From contig MPNW01000181.1 in the NCBI GenBank assembly GCA_011800805.1, positions 9,743 to 73,742 of the forward strand: a stretch of DNA of 64,000 nucleotides, in the 5' to 3' direction. Shown piece by piece: positions 37,226 to 49,223 of this stretch; position 1 is the first letter of the stretch; each line of letters opens with the position of its first letter. The position numbers and the translations under genes are program-made. This DNA is from Hirudo medicinalis. Lineage: Eukaryota; Annelida; Clitellata; Hirudinida; Hirudinidae. A model generated the notes under the pieces. It made no database searches and had not been told where the DNA came from. It worked only from the letters and a program-made list of their open reading frames with translations.

Positions 37226-37814
37226 TTAAAAAGTAACTGATGAAGCGTGAACATCTGAGCGGACATTTTTAATGTTATACCAGGTTACTAACAAGGACCA
37301 TTCTTGATTTATAGAGAAACCAAGTTTGCTGAAAGTTGGTTGCAATTATTGATCTTGTTAAAATTGCTTGCTTAGCCTCAAATGCTTTAACATATTTGTG
37401 AAATCCTTGGTTGTCAAGGGAAACAATTCCAAAATATCTAAAATAATGGCAACAAAATAACTTGAGAAGAATGAACTTTAATTCATCATGGATTGACTGA
37501 TTTTGCTAGCCAGCAATCCTTTTGTGGTAGCCTATTGAAAATTGGCCTCACTTGGATCAGTGCTTCATAAATTTGGTAATTTTATTTTCGTGGTCACATA
37601 AATCACAAGTTCATCAGATGATAGGAGAGTAACGATAATAATGATAATGAATTCGGATGTGATTATGTGTTCCAATGAAACTTAGAGACTGAGGGTAGCT
37701 TTCACCTTGAAGAGAAAGGTTTTTGAGATAGCATCAAACCTGCTTGCAAGTCTGTACCAGGTTTGTAGGCAAACAACATTGATAATGATGGATCTGCCTT
37801 CCAGCTGATTGTGT

Positions 37815-37900
37815 CGAGCTGACAATCAGGCGGTACAGACTGGGTTGCGAACACTACGCGATACATCGAGACTGTTACCGTTACCAAAGCATATGGGATT
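37815..37900 (-). mobile_element. SINE head fragment
   Basis: CAGACTGGGTTGCGAACACT and CGAGACTGTTACCGTTACC match the head of the minus-oriented SINE copies at 19.9 and 29.3 kb. Confidence 0.6.
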
Positions 37901-38257
37901 GCAATTGTTTGAGACAAAATATCTGGAGGTTCATTAGATTCCTGTAAAAATAGTTGTAAAAGATGTCAAATAAAAGGTTTGATCAATAAGGACCTACCTT
38001 ATGTAGAACCTCTGAGAATGAGCCCTGATAACGTATTAATTTTGTAATGAAAACTAACATTTGTCACTCCTCAAAAACAAAAAAAAAACTAATGATTACT
38101 AAATAAAAGCGCAAAAATACTTTTCTTCGAGTACTTTAATAATTAGATTAAGTAGCATTTCTCATAATTTATTGGTACGAGTTGAGAAATGTACAAAACG
38201 ATGTTACCAGCGAATAATTTCTGACCTCCATAATAACTGGAGATGACATTCCCACAT

Positions 38258-38325
38258 TATTTAGGCGCCTCTGACACTAGACACATGGCGCCTCATAAAT
38301 TAAATATATTTATTATTAATTGTTT
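38258..38325 (+). repeat. LINE 3' tail
   Basis: AGGCGCCTCTGACACTAGAC, then CATGGCGCCTCATAAATTAA and an ATT-rich end, the plus-strand form of the tail block at 899-957. Confidence 0.7.
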
Positions 38326-39873
38326 TTTATTTATTAAATGTAAAGCATTAGGTTCTGTAGTGTTAGGAAGACTCCTAATATCTATATCTGGACACAATCA
38401 TAGAGAGAATACTTATGAAATTACTATAAAGGCAGAGGGACATGTATGCGCTCCTTAGTGGCATGGCAGAATTTCTTATTTTTCCTTATGTGTTTTAAGA
38501 GGTTATGGAAATTGTCACTGCTTAATGCCTTTGATTTTTTTTCTAATTACGTACTGCATCTATCTTGCTAATTAAGCCAACTATTTTGCCGACCAATTTA
38601 AGTTTTTAAAAAATGTATTCTAATACATATTCCATAGTAAGCCCTAAAAGCGGGAAGTGTTTCCCTTGGGCAATTCATTTTGAACAAATAATACTTTAAT
38701 GTGATGACAAGAACGCTACACACAAGTATGTCGGTCTTTTTAAAATGTATTTACAGAACGTTGCTCCTGACCTCTTTACCCTTATGCAGGGACGGCATTT
38801 GGGTGTTGACTTGGCTAGAAGCACAAAAAAGTCATCTCTTCAAGTTGTACGAGGATTTGACTCCCCCTGGAAAAAGCTGAAGTGACGATCCTGCCCTTAT
38901 GAATATTAAGTATTGCTCAGGGCCGGATTTACCTAGGCGGAAGCAAACTCCTCCAGATATTTGTGTATCGTTGAATTATTTAAATTGAAAAATCATTTTA
39001 TCAAATCTTTTAGGATTTATTGAATTATTTTAGTTAAGAATTTTAAAATAAATTTTGACCGATCGCAAAGCATCTTCACATCCACTCTCAAGAAGCCATG
39101 TAAACAATGGACTAAACCATTTATGTAGCTCCCATTTAACTCCTGCTAGCGACTTTTTCCACATGAATGAATATTTTTGGGCAATTTAAACTAGAAAAAA
39201 GCATCCGGCACCATTTACAACGGTCGGTACTAGCCGTCTAGACATGACACGTTCTAGTTGTCTAGACGCCGCTATTATCATTACATTGTGTTCCCTTCAG
39301 GGCATCCTACATTAGCTCGACTTTTTAGCGGCTGAGAGCGTGGATACATTCAAACATATATCTGAGACTTTTAGGACCTAAACATTTTCATTTATTTAGT
39401 GTTGTTGAAATTCAACTTAAAGTCTCAATTTAGCCGAAAATCGAGACTCAACGCTGAATTCACCTAATTCGATTACATAGTGGAGGGCATATATTGGGCT
39501 AAGTCGGTAGCCAGGCCTTCGAATTCGTATTGGCTCGTTTGCTGTCTGGGATCTCGTTTTGTCATTTAAGTACTGATAATTTAGCCGTGGAATTTAATAA
39601 TCATTAAATATTTTGTTAAATTATTGATTCGGAGTTGGTTTAAAACAAACTGATGACAATCTAGGAAAATAAATCGGCAGGTTGGTAAGGTTTCACTTAA
39701 TTTTTCGGCTTACAAATAAGTCTAGACGCTTGGTTGTTGACTGCGCTAACCCCGTTTTCTTTACAAAAATTGTTTTTGAGTTGATGTACAGTGAATTCAT
39801 ATTAACGATCAACGTACATAGTATGTTTCTGAAACCACTTTAAATTAATGAAAGTTCAAAATGTTATCTATCA

Positions 39874-42407
39874 ATGGCAAGAGTACCTTATCTCACATCA
39901 GAATGGCGAACTAAAAGTTCTGGCTTTATTAATGATTTCCATGACGAAATCCAATCGCTAGCGAAAGATTTGAATGGTTTTCCGCGAGTTGGTCACGCTG
40001 TTAATCAGCGTTTATATGCACGTTCTTGTTCAGCTATGGTGTTTTTGAATGCTGCTTCTTTTTTTCTCAAACATACTGTTATAACCTGTGTGTAAGGGCA
40101 TTGGTTAATTTATTAGTTAAGTACTTGTACTGTATCAAGTATCATTACTTGTTTTAATTGTTTATTACAATGCTATAATTAAAGCTGTCTTAGCACTTTG
40201 CTTCAAGGTTTTATTGCTTGGAATTAAAACTGTATATTAAAATTGATATCAATACGGTTTCTTGTTTTTATTTAATTCCAAATCGTGGGATACTAGGCCA
40301 ATTCGTGGCCAGCTCACTGGTGATGAAGCAAATCTGTGGAGAACTGATGGGCACAAAATGTTGCTGCCAGTGAGTTGGCTTTTGCCCTTCAATTGGGCCA
40401 ATAATCGAAATGACTGACCTCGTTTTTTTTTTTAATAAAAATTTTTAGGTTCATTTGGTTTGAGAGAAGGGTTCAATCAAAATCTTAAGGATCATTATTT
40501 AGTCTTCAAAGACTGCTTTCAAAAAGATCCCAGTGTTTCAAATCAGACTTTTACAATTGCAATCTTAGCAAACAAAAATTACAAAATTTTTAATTATTTC
40601 CCTTTATTGAATTTAAACTTAGCGGTACAAAATTATTCACCTAAATGAATCAAATTTGATTTTACAAACATTTTTACAATCACAAGTCGAGTTAACAAGT
40701 GCAAATTTATGGGATTTTTGAATCATTAGAATGAGAAAGGTAATGGCAATGAAATATAATACAAATTATTCTTTCTTGCAAAATATGCGTCGCAAGTGAG
40801 AGCAGTGCAGATGCCTATATCAGGCATTAAGTATGTTGATGGCTCTTTTTACCATGTTGATGGCTTTTATCACTTTATTGCTCCATCTGGATTTGTTTGA
40901 ATGATTAATTCCTTTATTTTTTTTTATTGTTGTGTACTGCAGTACAGTTCTGTTGTAGACTGTACTGGTTTCTTGTATAAGGAGTTGATTTCACAGTTCT
41001 CATGTGGTGCTTTTGAGTTGGTAATTGTTGTGTTATCTTGTTTCATGAAGTTGAGTTTAATTAGTTGGTTGCAACATGTTGCATGATTTGTGCAAATTTT
41101 TATGACAATTTCTTTCCTGTTCAGATAGGAGTGGAAGAAGGTGGAGGTCCTAGGTTACCAGAGGTCATGAGTGCAGGAAAACTGGTCAAAGGCATTGTAA
41201 AGCGACTCCTGAATTCTTCCAATCATCACCAAATCGACGACGATAACCATAGAACCGAAAAAGTACCTTCCCCCCTCTGTGATTTGTATGGTGAAAGCAA
41301 CAAGGACGTTATTAGAGACGCCGAGGGTTGCTGGAGACGCCAGAGACGCAATTCCCAGCGTTCAAAACAATGCAAGAAACTGAGATCACCTAATGAGGAT
41401 AAAAAGCCTCTTGCTCTACCGGATGTTGTGCCCAAAGAAGAAACCTCAACTTCTTGTCGCCATTGCTGCAAAACGCAAACTCTCGACGACTTTTGCTACT
41501 GCGGCCACTACTACCATCACCGCATCTGTGACGACGATATTGATAGTCCGACTAGTAGGCCTCCCGATCCAGTTTGTGTCTGTGAAGATTGTTACTTGGC
41601 TCTTATGAACATCTGCAAACATCGACGACAGATCGAGTATTGCGACAGACTCTGTCACTTGTATTCCAGGTGGTCGACGTGCATCGATTCATCGGACAGG
41701 GGAGGAGATGCAAAAACGGAACTGGTTAGATTCTTTTACGTTGATTCCATGATTATGATTCTTGATGGTGAGTTATTGCCAACTATATTTCTCGTTTTAA
41801 GCCTTGCGCAAATATTTGACTTACAATGCCGGCCTAATTTTTACCACAAAGAACCTCAACTTAATATAAAAACCTTCTCATCCTTCTTTGGGAGAGATGT
41901 CTTTGAACTAGTTGATGTTTCTATTATCAGCTCACTTCTAACTCATGAGAACATCTAGATGGATGTGAAAGTGAATGGGGAAGTTGTCGTCTCTAAAATT
42001 TATCTTCGTTCGAACAGCGACCGAACGGAGGACCTCGAAACTCGTCTGATGAAGCCGGCAACAAACAAAGTTGTCACTTCCACCTACAGACGGAGAAAAG
42101 AATGATTTCAAACGGTTGGAGCATTTTGAGTTCAAAGAATACCAGCTGGGTTACGACGGTCCATTCCGGCTTGCCGTCGACTCATTTCTCCGAAAGCGCA
42201 AAGAGCAGCACGTCGGCTGCCAGCCATCCGACCTCGTGCACTCTGGCGCCGATCGACTTGCCGCCGTCGATCTGCCTGACCAAGGACGGCGAGCAGTCTT
42301 ACGGCAGTTACGCGAAAGGTCTCGCCTCTCGCGAGAGACTCTTCTCCTACCGCTCTTCCGTCGTTCCCCCCAACAGGACTATTTGCCACGTGACCGCCGC
42401 TTCCTGA
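39874..42407 (+). CDS. Unrecognised Cys/His-rich protein gene, exon structure uncertain
   Basis: No family recognised. Possible exon at 39874-40086 (MARVPYLTSEWRTK...), ATG start, GTGTAAGG donor. The strongest exon is 41125-41724: acceptor TTCCTGTTCAG, 200 codons. It contains MSAGKLVKGIVKRLLN, then a Cys/His cluster (SCRHCCKTQTLDDFCYCGHY, then VCVCEDCYLALMNICKH and YCDRLCHLYSRW) that could bind metal. Two donors are possible: GTTAGA at 41725 (phase 0) and the stronger GTGAGT at 41768 (phase 1). The following exon, from 41959, reads MDVKVNGEVVVSKIYLRSNS in phase 0 up to YRRRKE and TGA. Sequence from about 42105 then looks protein-like in a second frame (KRLEHFEFKEYQLGYDGPF), and 42150-42407 has strong third-position G/C bias in a third frame ending VTAAS. 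An unseen intron, a frameshift or a base error is needed to unite these. Whether the 39.9 kb exon belongs is a guess. Confidence 0.4.
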
Positions 42408-42410
42408 TCC

Positions 42411-43819
42411 TAGCGACTATGTTGTTGTTTTCGTCAATTTTTTTCAATTTCTATTTCTAGGCCATTGTCGTTGTTGTCGCATCGCCGCCATTACCGATGC
42501 CGTTCATTACGTGTAAGTTATTATTTTTGTTGTTATCACCCGTCAGTGCTACATCTGTGTATGCCTATTTATTTTGCATACAAATTAATTAACCTTCAAT
42601 TGTATGATTTTAAAATTGTTGAATTCACTCCGCGTGCTTCGTAGGTAACATTAAAAATAATCGCTGTCGCATTAATAATCGCAGTTGTAATAAATATAGC
42701 TGATTATGTTTTCGAGTTTATTACAAATTGCCTAACTTGTTTTAAGTCTGTATAAAATTACTGATATAACATCAGAAAGCATTGAGATCGTGTTGATCCG
42801 AGTTATAAGGTTAATTGCTAAATTATGAGTTCCTAAACCATTGACATGGCTAGTCGTTATTATGACAGCTTTTGTTACGTTATTAAAGGCGTTATTAACA
42901 GTATTGGTATTATGTCCATTACAAAATTAAGTAGCAAAGTAGTTTGCCTGCTATTCGAAGCAAGACTCAGACACGTGCCACGAGTTATAATTTACCCCAA
43001 AACTCAACCTTTGTGCATGTCTTTGCTGTGGTTTGTGCTCATTACAGTGATGTACAGATTGTGACTATTGCTAATCGAAAATGCCTCCTGTGATGATATC
43101 TTCGGTGACCTTGACCCTGTAAACTCGTGGAACTCTTTTGTATACAATTCAGTTGCTTCACCACCGCCAATTTTGCATTTGTTACTCTGTTTTGAAATGT
43201 GACTCGTCGTCATGCGACATGCCATCAACATATCCTCGTACAAACCCTGATGTACTGACTTCCATGTAATTAATACCATTAACACTGAATTCACAAATTT
43301 TGTACGACTAGATTAGTTAGCATTGAAATAATCTCCACTAAATTTGAATTCAAAAGTTTCATAAGGGGGCATGGAGAACAATAGTTTGCACCTTTACCCA
43401 TGAGCCATTATTTCATAAATCTGTTTCCTTTAAACAACATCTCCTTTCTAAGGAGAGAAATTTTTATAGGCCAACAGAGAAACGATTCAAAACCTAGTTT
43501 CGAGGAAGGCTTCACGCCATGGCTAACAATTAAATGACTATGTTGAGAGAATGTAGGTAGATGGTTTTCTGTGTAGACTTTACTGTATTCCTTGCCCATA
43601 CCCAACATTCCTTCAAAGTGTTCACCAATTTGGATCACTAGGCATAACTCAACAAAGGTTGAAAATGGGAATCTGAAAGTGCTCACTGTGACCTTCCCAT
43701 TAATGCAAAACAAATGGTTTGGAAGTTAACAATTTCAACATCCATAACGAGAATAGACAAGTTATGTTGGTGGCGTATGTTATTGAATAAATGGGCAGAT
43801 GTTTGGCCTTTGCTCTTCA
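42411..43819. other. Intergenic between convergent genes
   Basis: The space between the Cys/His-rich gene and the 3' end of UTP4. Both 3' UTRs must fall here. Minus-strand frames at 43004-43294 and 43408-43713 have no recognisable domain. Confidence 0.4.
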
Positions 43820-46800
43820 TTATGTGCCGTACTTGTGCTTCTTGAATGTTGGGGCAAATGTTATCATGAGGTCACTGGCATTCCTCTCAACAACGATCAT
43901 GTTGTCCTCATCCAACATATCAACATGGAAGAGAACCTGATACAAAACAACATTAAATATTGTAAAATGCCATCATTCATAATACAACTAGCAAAAATTA
44001 ACAAATAGTATATCAACTCCTAAACAAGGGATAAATTCATAAATTTTTCCATTAACTCCACCTTGGTGTGTTTGAAGCTCAGAAGTTTTGTTCTCTTGGT
44101 TGGTTCATCATCACCTCTTTTTCGCTTCTGAGGTGGTTTAGAGAGATCCTACAGGGAAAGTCGCACATCAGAAAACGAAAAAAGACAAATCTAAACACAT
44201 GTAGAAATTTGGTGCTAATGCAGATGTCCTGGTCCATATTATTTTATTTTGACAACACCAGTCAAGATAAACAGGCCAAGGAAGGTCATAACTCACAGTA
44301 CAGAAAAGCTCTTAAAATAAGAGGTGATAAAAAAATCAATTCAATCCACTTTCATTACATACATGAAATATCAAAGTCATGAGCAAGAATTTTAACAGAT
44401 CTAAGCATTTTATTGTAAATAATCTAATTAATAGCAAAATCCTTCTTGAAAAATGTACCCATACCATTGTCCAATCGACAACACTGAAGCCCGAATCATG
44501 CTGGCAGATCAATTTGTCTCCCCCTGACACAGAAGCCTTGTCCTTGTTTGTCCTTGAAGCAGTGGACAAGTCATACATGACCTTGAATTTTGTGCCGATC
44601 TTATTATGAGAAAGGTGATTTGCAAATGCCTGTTTCCATGATGTAGTCCACAGGAGACTCCTCTTAGTGTAGGAACTAGAGGATATTGACACCTCTGCTA
44701 TCTGAAAAGATTAAGTTCAAAATAGATGAATCAAGGCCTCAAAATATAGACAAAGTCCATCACTCACTGTTCCATCCATGTGGGAGAGAAGGATTTTGTC
44801 ACAAACAAATGGATGGATATCTATTGAATACACTGGGCTTTCCCTTTTTGGCAGGTTGCACACAGACTGCACATGACGAAAAAACTCGGTTCAATTTAAT
44901 TCAGCTTTTGAAAAATTGAGAAAAACTTGTTGCTTAATTGCTATTGATTTTTTTCTTTTTTGAGCAGATAAGAGGCTTTGGTCATCCAATAATGTGCAAT
45001 AATAAATAAAAAGACCAATTAAAGCATGGGTTCTAATGAAGAAAAATAGTAAAGGAATGGGAAAGCTAGTTACAATCCAGATAGGTATAATCATAACCAC
45101 CTCTCCAGTCTTGACATCAATAACTCTGACACCAAAGTTGGCACATGCTAGAGCCAGTTGGGTGCTCTTTGGATTGAATTTGAGATCTTGAATGCAGGTA
45201 TCAACTGGAATGTAATGGCATAACTCACAGTACAGAAAAGCTCTTAATATAAGAAATAATAAAAATAAATAAATTCAATCCCATTTCATTACACACAAGA
45301 AATATCAAAGTCATGAGCGAGAATTTTAAAAGATGTTAATGAGGCCAGTGAACAATGTCCAGCAACTGTCCACAGAATTACTTCGGACACCCTTGTGTCA
45401 TCGCCAGGAAATATAAAATATGATATTATTTATAATTGAATTATTTGTTGGTTAAGTTAGTCATCGCGTTAGTTAGTGATTGATTGTAACAAATCAAGTT
45501 TGAATTGAAACAAATTAAGTTTATACCAGGCAATCTCTGTTTTGAAATGACTCCTTGCTTCATGTTTGCCCTGAGGTCAACAAATATCAACCTCTTAGTC
45601 TTTGATACAGAGGCAAGGATATTAGAATTTGGAGAGATCTGGAGATGACTTGAGATTGACCTAGATAGTTCAAGAGGACAGGCCACGGGTATAGCCTCAA
45701 TCCTTGAAGTGTCTTCATCACTCTAGGCAAAAAAAAATAAAAGCATAGAATATGTACTAAAACCAGCAACTCTTAATATCTCCTAACCATTTTGATCCAG
45801 TAAGCAGATGTTCCTGACTCATTAGAAAAAAGAATGGCTTTTGCATTGGACCCTATGCAACAGGAAATAATGTTGCTTTTTGAATTGATCTTTAGCAAAT
45901 TCTCCTCACATTTGTCCATCTCCACGATGTCTCCTCGCTTTTCTGAACAGGATAAGAGCAAAAATTATGCAGTGATTGCAAACATTTCAAAGGTGATGAG
46001 TTAATGAACAGAATAAAGCCATCGGCTACCTCCCGTTTCAGAGGTTTCTCCAATGCTCCAAAGTTCAAGATGACAAGGATGTTGCAGGAGGAGACATTTG
46101 GCCTTCCTGGCTGTATGCACCAGGAATTTCTGGGAAATGAAGAGAAATTAGATAACTTCCACATATATATATATATACATAATTAGTAGATTATGGATTC
46201 ATTTGTTGGATATGTAATACTCCAGCCACTAACCTGTTGGACATATGAAACCTTTCTCAGCTTTTTCTTCTGCAAGTTGTAAATGATTGTCTGGCAATCA
46301 AGGCCTGTAAAGACAAACTAGGATCATCATAAACTCCCCACATACCAAAGTACCAAGTAAGTCATAATGGATTGTAAATTTAATATTACAATACCTAGTA
46401 ATATTCAATTATTGCATTACATATGATTTATAAAAGACTATTTTAAAAATGGCATTTTTTCAAACCTGCTGTGACAACCGTATCTTCGTCTACAAATTCC
46501 ACAGCCTTGACATCGCTTATGTGATGTGTGGCCTTTTTGCCATTGATCCATGTTTTCTGTTGCAATATGGGACTGACATCCTGGACCTCACACATGTCTT
46601 CCATAGAGGCCGTGAAGGTAACCATGCCATCGATTCCGGCAACACAGACCCTGTCTCCTCTGGGGCTTATAGAAACTGAGTGAATATCTGCACCATGGCT
46701 AAGAAATCTCTGAAATATTTCAAACACTTGTAATCATAAAAGTGACCCAGTCAAATACTAATAAATGTATAAATAAATGCCTATTTTACACAACATACAT

Positions 46801-48681
46801 GATTTTCATTAAAGACAATCGCCTTCAAATATTCGATTAATATGTTTTACCTTGCGATGGGAGATATGACCTGGCTTTCCAAAACAGAAAGTAGTGTATC
46901 CACTGGAGTCTCCTGTGATGATGGTGAAGTCACTGTAATGATGTCAAATGTTGCCATTATAAATTCCATATAATTGTAATAGCAACTGATGATATGAAAT
47001 GCTAAATAACAAACAGCAAATTGGCATGTACATCAGCTCAATGTGCAGCATGGTACTGTATGTAGAAATAAGGGCAATAGTCATAATGTGTCATATTTGC
47101 AATTCAGCCTGAACTGCCATAGAGCACCTTTAGTTAGAGGCACTAAATGTTGAGTGATCCAAGGATGGTTAATAACGTGTAATAAAATTCATTACTTAAA
47201 TCATAAATAATCTGAGTAATATCTCACTCTGTAACAGCAATGGCCCATATCTTGGTATCTTTGTTAGCACTGGTTGATATCCTTTGGACTATTTCAGAAG
47301 TCTGTACATCCCAAACCATGACCTCATTCCCACCTGTGATGATCAGGTTCAATTCTTCATGCCAGCAGATTGACAGTATTTTTCCTGAAGAAATCAATAT
47401 ATATGTTTTGGAAGATGTTATGTATGACAGTAATGCAATGATGGTAGTACTTAAAAAAATAAATAAATAATTTACATGATGAGTCATTAATGGTGTACAA
47501 CAATGTGTTACAACCTTGTCTGGATATGACATTCCTGTACTTGATCTCTGTCTCGAGGATCTCGAAAAACACCACAGATCCACTTTCTGTTCCAGCCTTA
47601 AACATAAACAAATGATGTAATTACGAACTTGAGTAGCTAATCTTAAAAACGAACAAATGTGACGTCAACGACTACAATTGGTTTCCAACAAAGTTTTATG
47701 TAGCTAAGGCCAATATATCAACTTTTGCATATTTAATCAAATAAGAGGAATAAATATTAATAATTGTGGAAGTGAATTAATAACATCCATCCTGATGATT
47801 TACTGATGCTTTCAATATTTTAATGAAATTGTGAAGAACTGTGAAAAGCTTTTAAAGTTGGGTCAATTAATTATTTGTGTAAGCTCTTGAATTAAGTTTT
47901 TAAAATGAAATCCTTCACTTACTGCTATGAGGTTCTCCTTCTTGTTGACAGCCAAACACCAAATCGGACCAAAGTTACAATGAATTGATTCCTGATTGGA
48001 GCAAGAACAATGTATTCATGAATGTGATAAAAAGCAAGTAATAGTAATGTTCATGAGTCAACCAAGTAATACACAATTTTAAGTTGATTTAAAAATAAAA
48101 TGACTTTATCCATATACAAACACATTAAGTAGTAAAATTACTTTCAATTGTGTGGTCAATTATCATCACTGAAAATTTACAATTACAAATTTATTCACCT
48201 TCACTTTACCACTTCTAACGTCAAACTCAATGAGATCTCCTGAGAGTCCAGCACAGAAGAGCCTGGAACAGTGCCATACCATTGCCTCAATTGATGGGCA
48301 GGAGGTGAGTGTCTGCTCATAGTACCAGTTGTCAACTGTGTTCCAGATTTCAATAAAGGCTGCATCACTGTCAAACCTTGTAAGATGATTTTCAAGATTG
48401 AGAAAAGATTTGTAAGTGCCTACTGATGGTTAATTTTCACTTTTGGAGGATATTATTTAAATTCTAAATATCCATTAAAAATTTGCCTACCTCGCAATAG
48501 ACATTTTCTTTGACAACGGATCAAAAGCCATACAGTTTATAGGCCTCGGCCTAAAATCAAAAAAGTTGATGTGATGAAGCTTGACCAAATGGACGTTTTC
48601 TCTTTCGGTTTCATCTTTATCAATAATCTGCGATTCGTCTAGCGTGAGATCCCCTTCGCAATCTATCTCCTCATGTGTCAT
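43820..48681 (-). CDS. UTP4: U3 small nucleolar RNA-associated protein 4 (cirhin)
   Basis: WD40 subunit of the t-UTP/UtpA subcomplex of the small-subunit processome; acts in the nucleolus in pre-rRNA processing and rDNA transcription. Sixteen exons, read downward: 48681-48491, 48376-48199, 47991-47923, 47596-47515, 47384-47228, 46932-46851, 46709-46466, 46304-46234, 46129-46030, 45942-45788, 45722-45527, 45204-45101, 44866-44768, 44701-44465, 44148-44062, 43936-43820. They sum to 2169 nt (722 residues; human 686) with phases agreeing throughout. Landmarks matching cirhin from memory: HHINFFDFRPRPINCMAFDP, RLFCAGLSGDLIEFDV, GPIWCLAVNKKENLIAAG, ILSICWHEELNLIITGG, HLELWSIGETSETG, VIDVKTGE, SPVYSIDIHP, and the C-terminus VLFHVDMLDEDNMIVVERNA ... 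FKKHKYGT (human LLFMDLLDERTLVAVER ... IKKKKFGT). The start ATG gives an acidic N-terminal extension; an upstream in-frame Met is possible. Head to head with RNF141. Confidence 0.95.
44287..45334. repeat. Intron segment duplicated within UTP4
   Basis: Bases 44287-44400 (between exons 15 and 14) and 45219-45334 (between exons 12 and 11) share CATAACTCACAGTACAGAAA, AGCTCTTAA, TTTCATTACA and AATATCAAAGTCATGAGC, in the same orientation, with small indels and substitutions. Neither copy is needed for the coding model. Confidence 0.8.
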
Positions 48682-49223
48682 CCTAGCAATAAAATTAAAT
48701 ACGATAATCCAGAAATGTAAACAATCCACAGCATGCGCTGAGCGAAGTTATGCACTTCTAAAGCAATAATGTGGGTTAAATGTGAACACTTTAGAACTTT
48801 TTTAAATATTCAGCATGTAATTTTTTGATTAAATGTTATTTATATAACATATCAGCAATAATCTTTGCATGCTTCATTTTTAAAGTTTAATCTTTTGAAA
48901 ATCATTATTAATTGCATATTTTTATTTGTAACATTAAGTTATAAAGTTATGACATCAGTTATAAAGCAAATTAATCAATTTAATTTAGTTTAATATTTTT
49001 GAACATGATGAATCACATATTCTTGAGACATCTTTTTGGTAAACAAAATGTGAATTGCTCGTATTGTTTCGTGCCAATGGCTCGCAACTGTTGGCGGAAT
49101 GACGTGTTGTAGAAGTAATTCTCATCGAATAAACTATATTTGTACCGACCAAGCATACGTGTATCTAGAGCCAAGGGATAAACTAATATCTATTGCCTCC
49201 CAGCCACAATTTACTAATTTTTC
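48682..49223. promoter_or_regulatory. Shared upstream region of UTP4 and RNF141
   Basis: The two start codons face away from each other with about 540 bases between. No TATA box is obvious. A bidirectional promoter is inferred from spacing only; transcription starts are unknown. Confidence 0.5.

Larger units (their letters stand above)
37226..39873. other. Downstream of ACOX1, gene-poor
   Basis: Holds the ACOX1 3' UTR, a SINE fragment and a LINE tail. An AATAAA at 37969-37974 is a possible but distant polyadenylation signal. No exon was recognised between 38330 and 39873. Confidence 0.4.

Noticed and set aside
38918..38945. CAGGGCCGGATTTACC, a sequence like a hAT terminus
   Set aside because: No matching inverted end or target duplication was found nearby.
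42132..42389. Minus-strand open frame of 85 codons
   Set aside because: Antisense to a GC-rich coding exon; long frames on all strands are expected there.
45350..45420. Possible extra UTP4 exon (frame reading SEVILWTVAGHCSLASLTS)
   Set aside because: Exons 11 and 12 already join in phase and match human cirhin without it; the stretch abuts the duplicated intronic segment.
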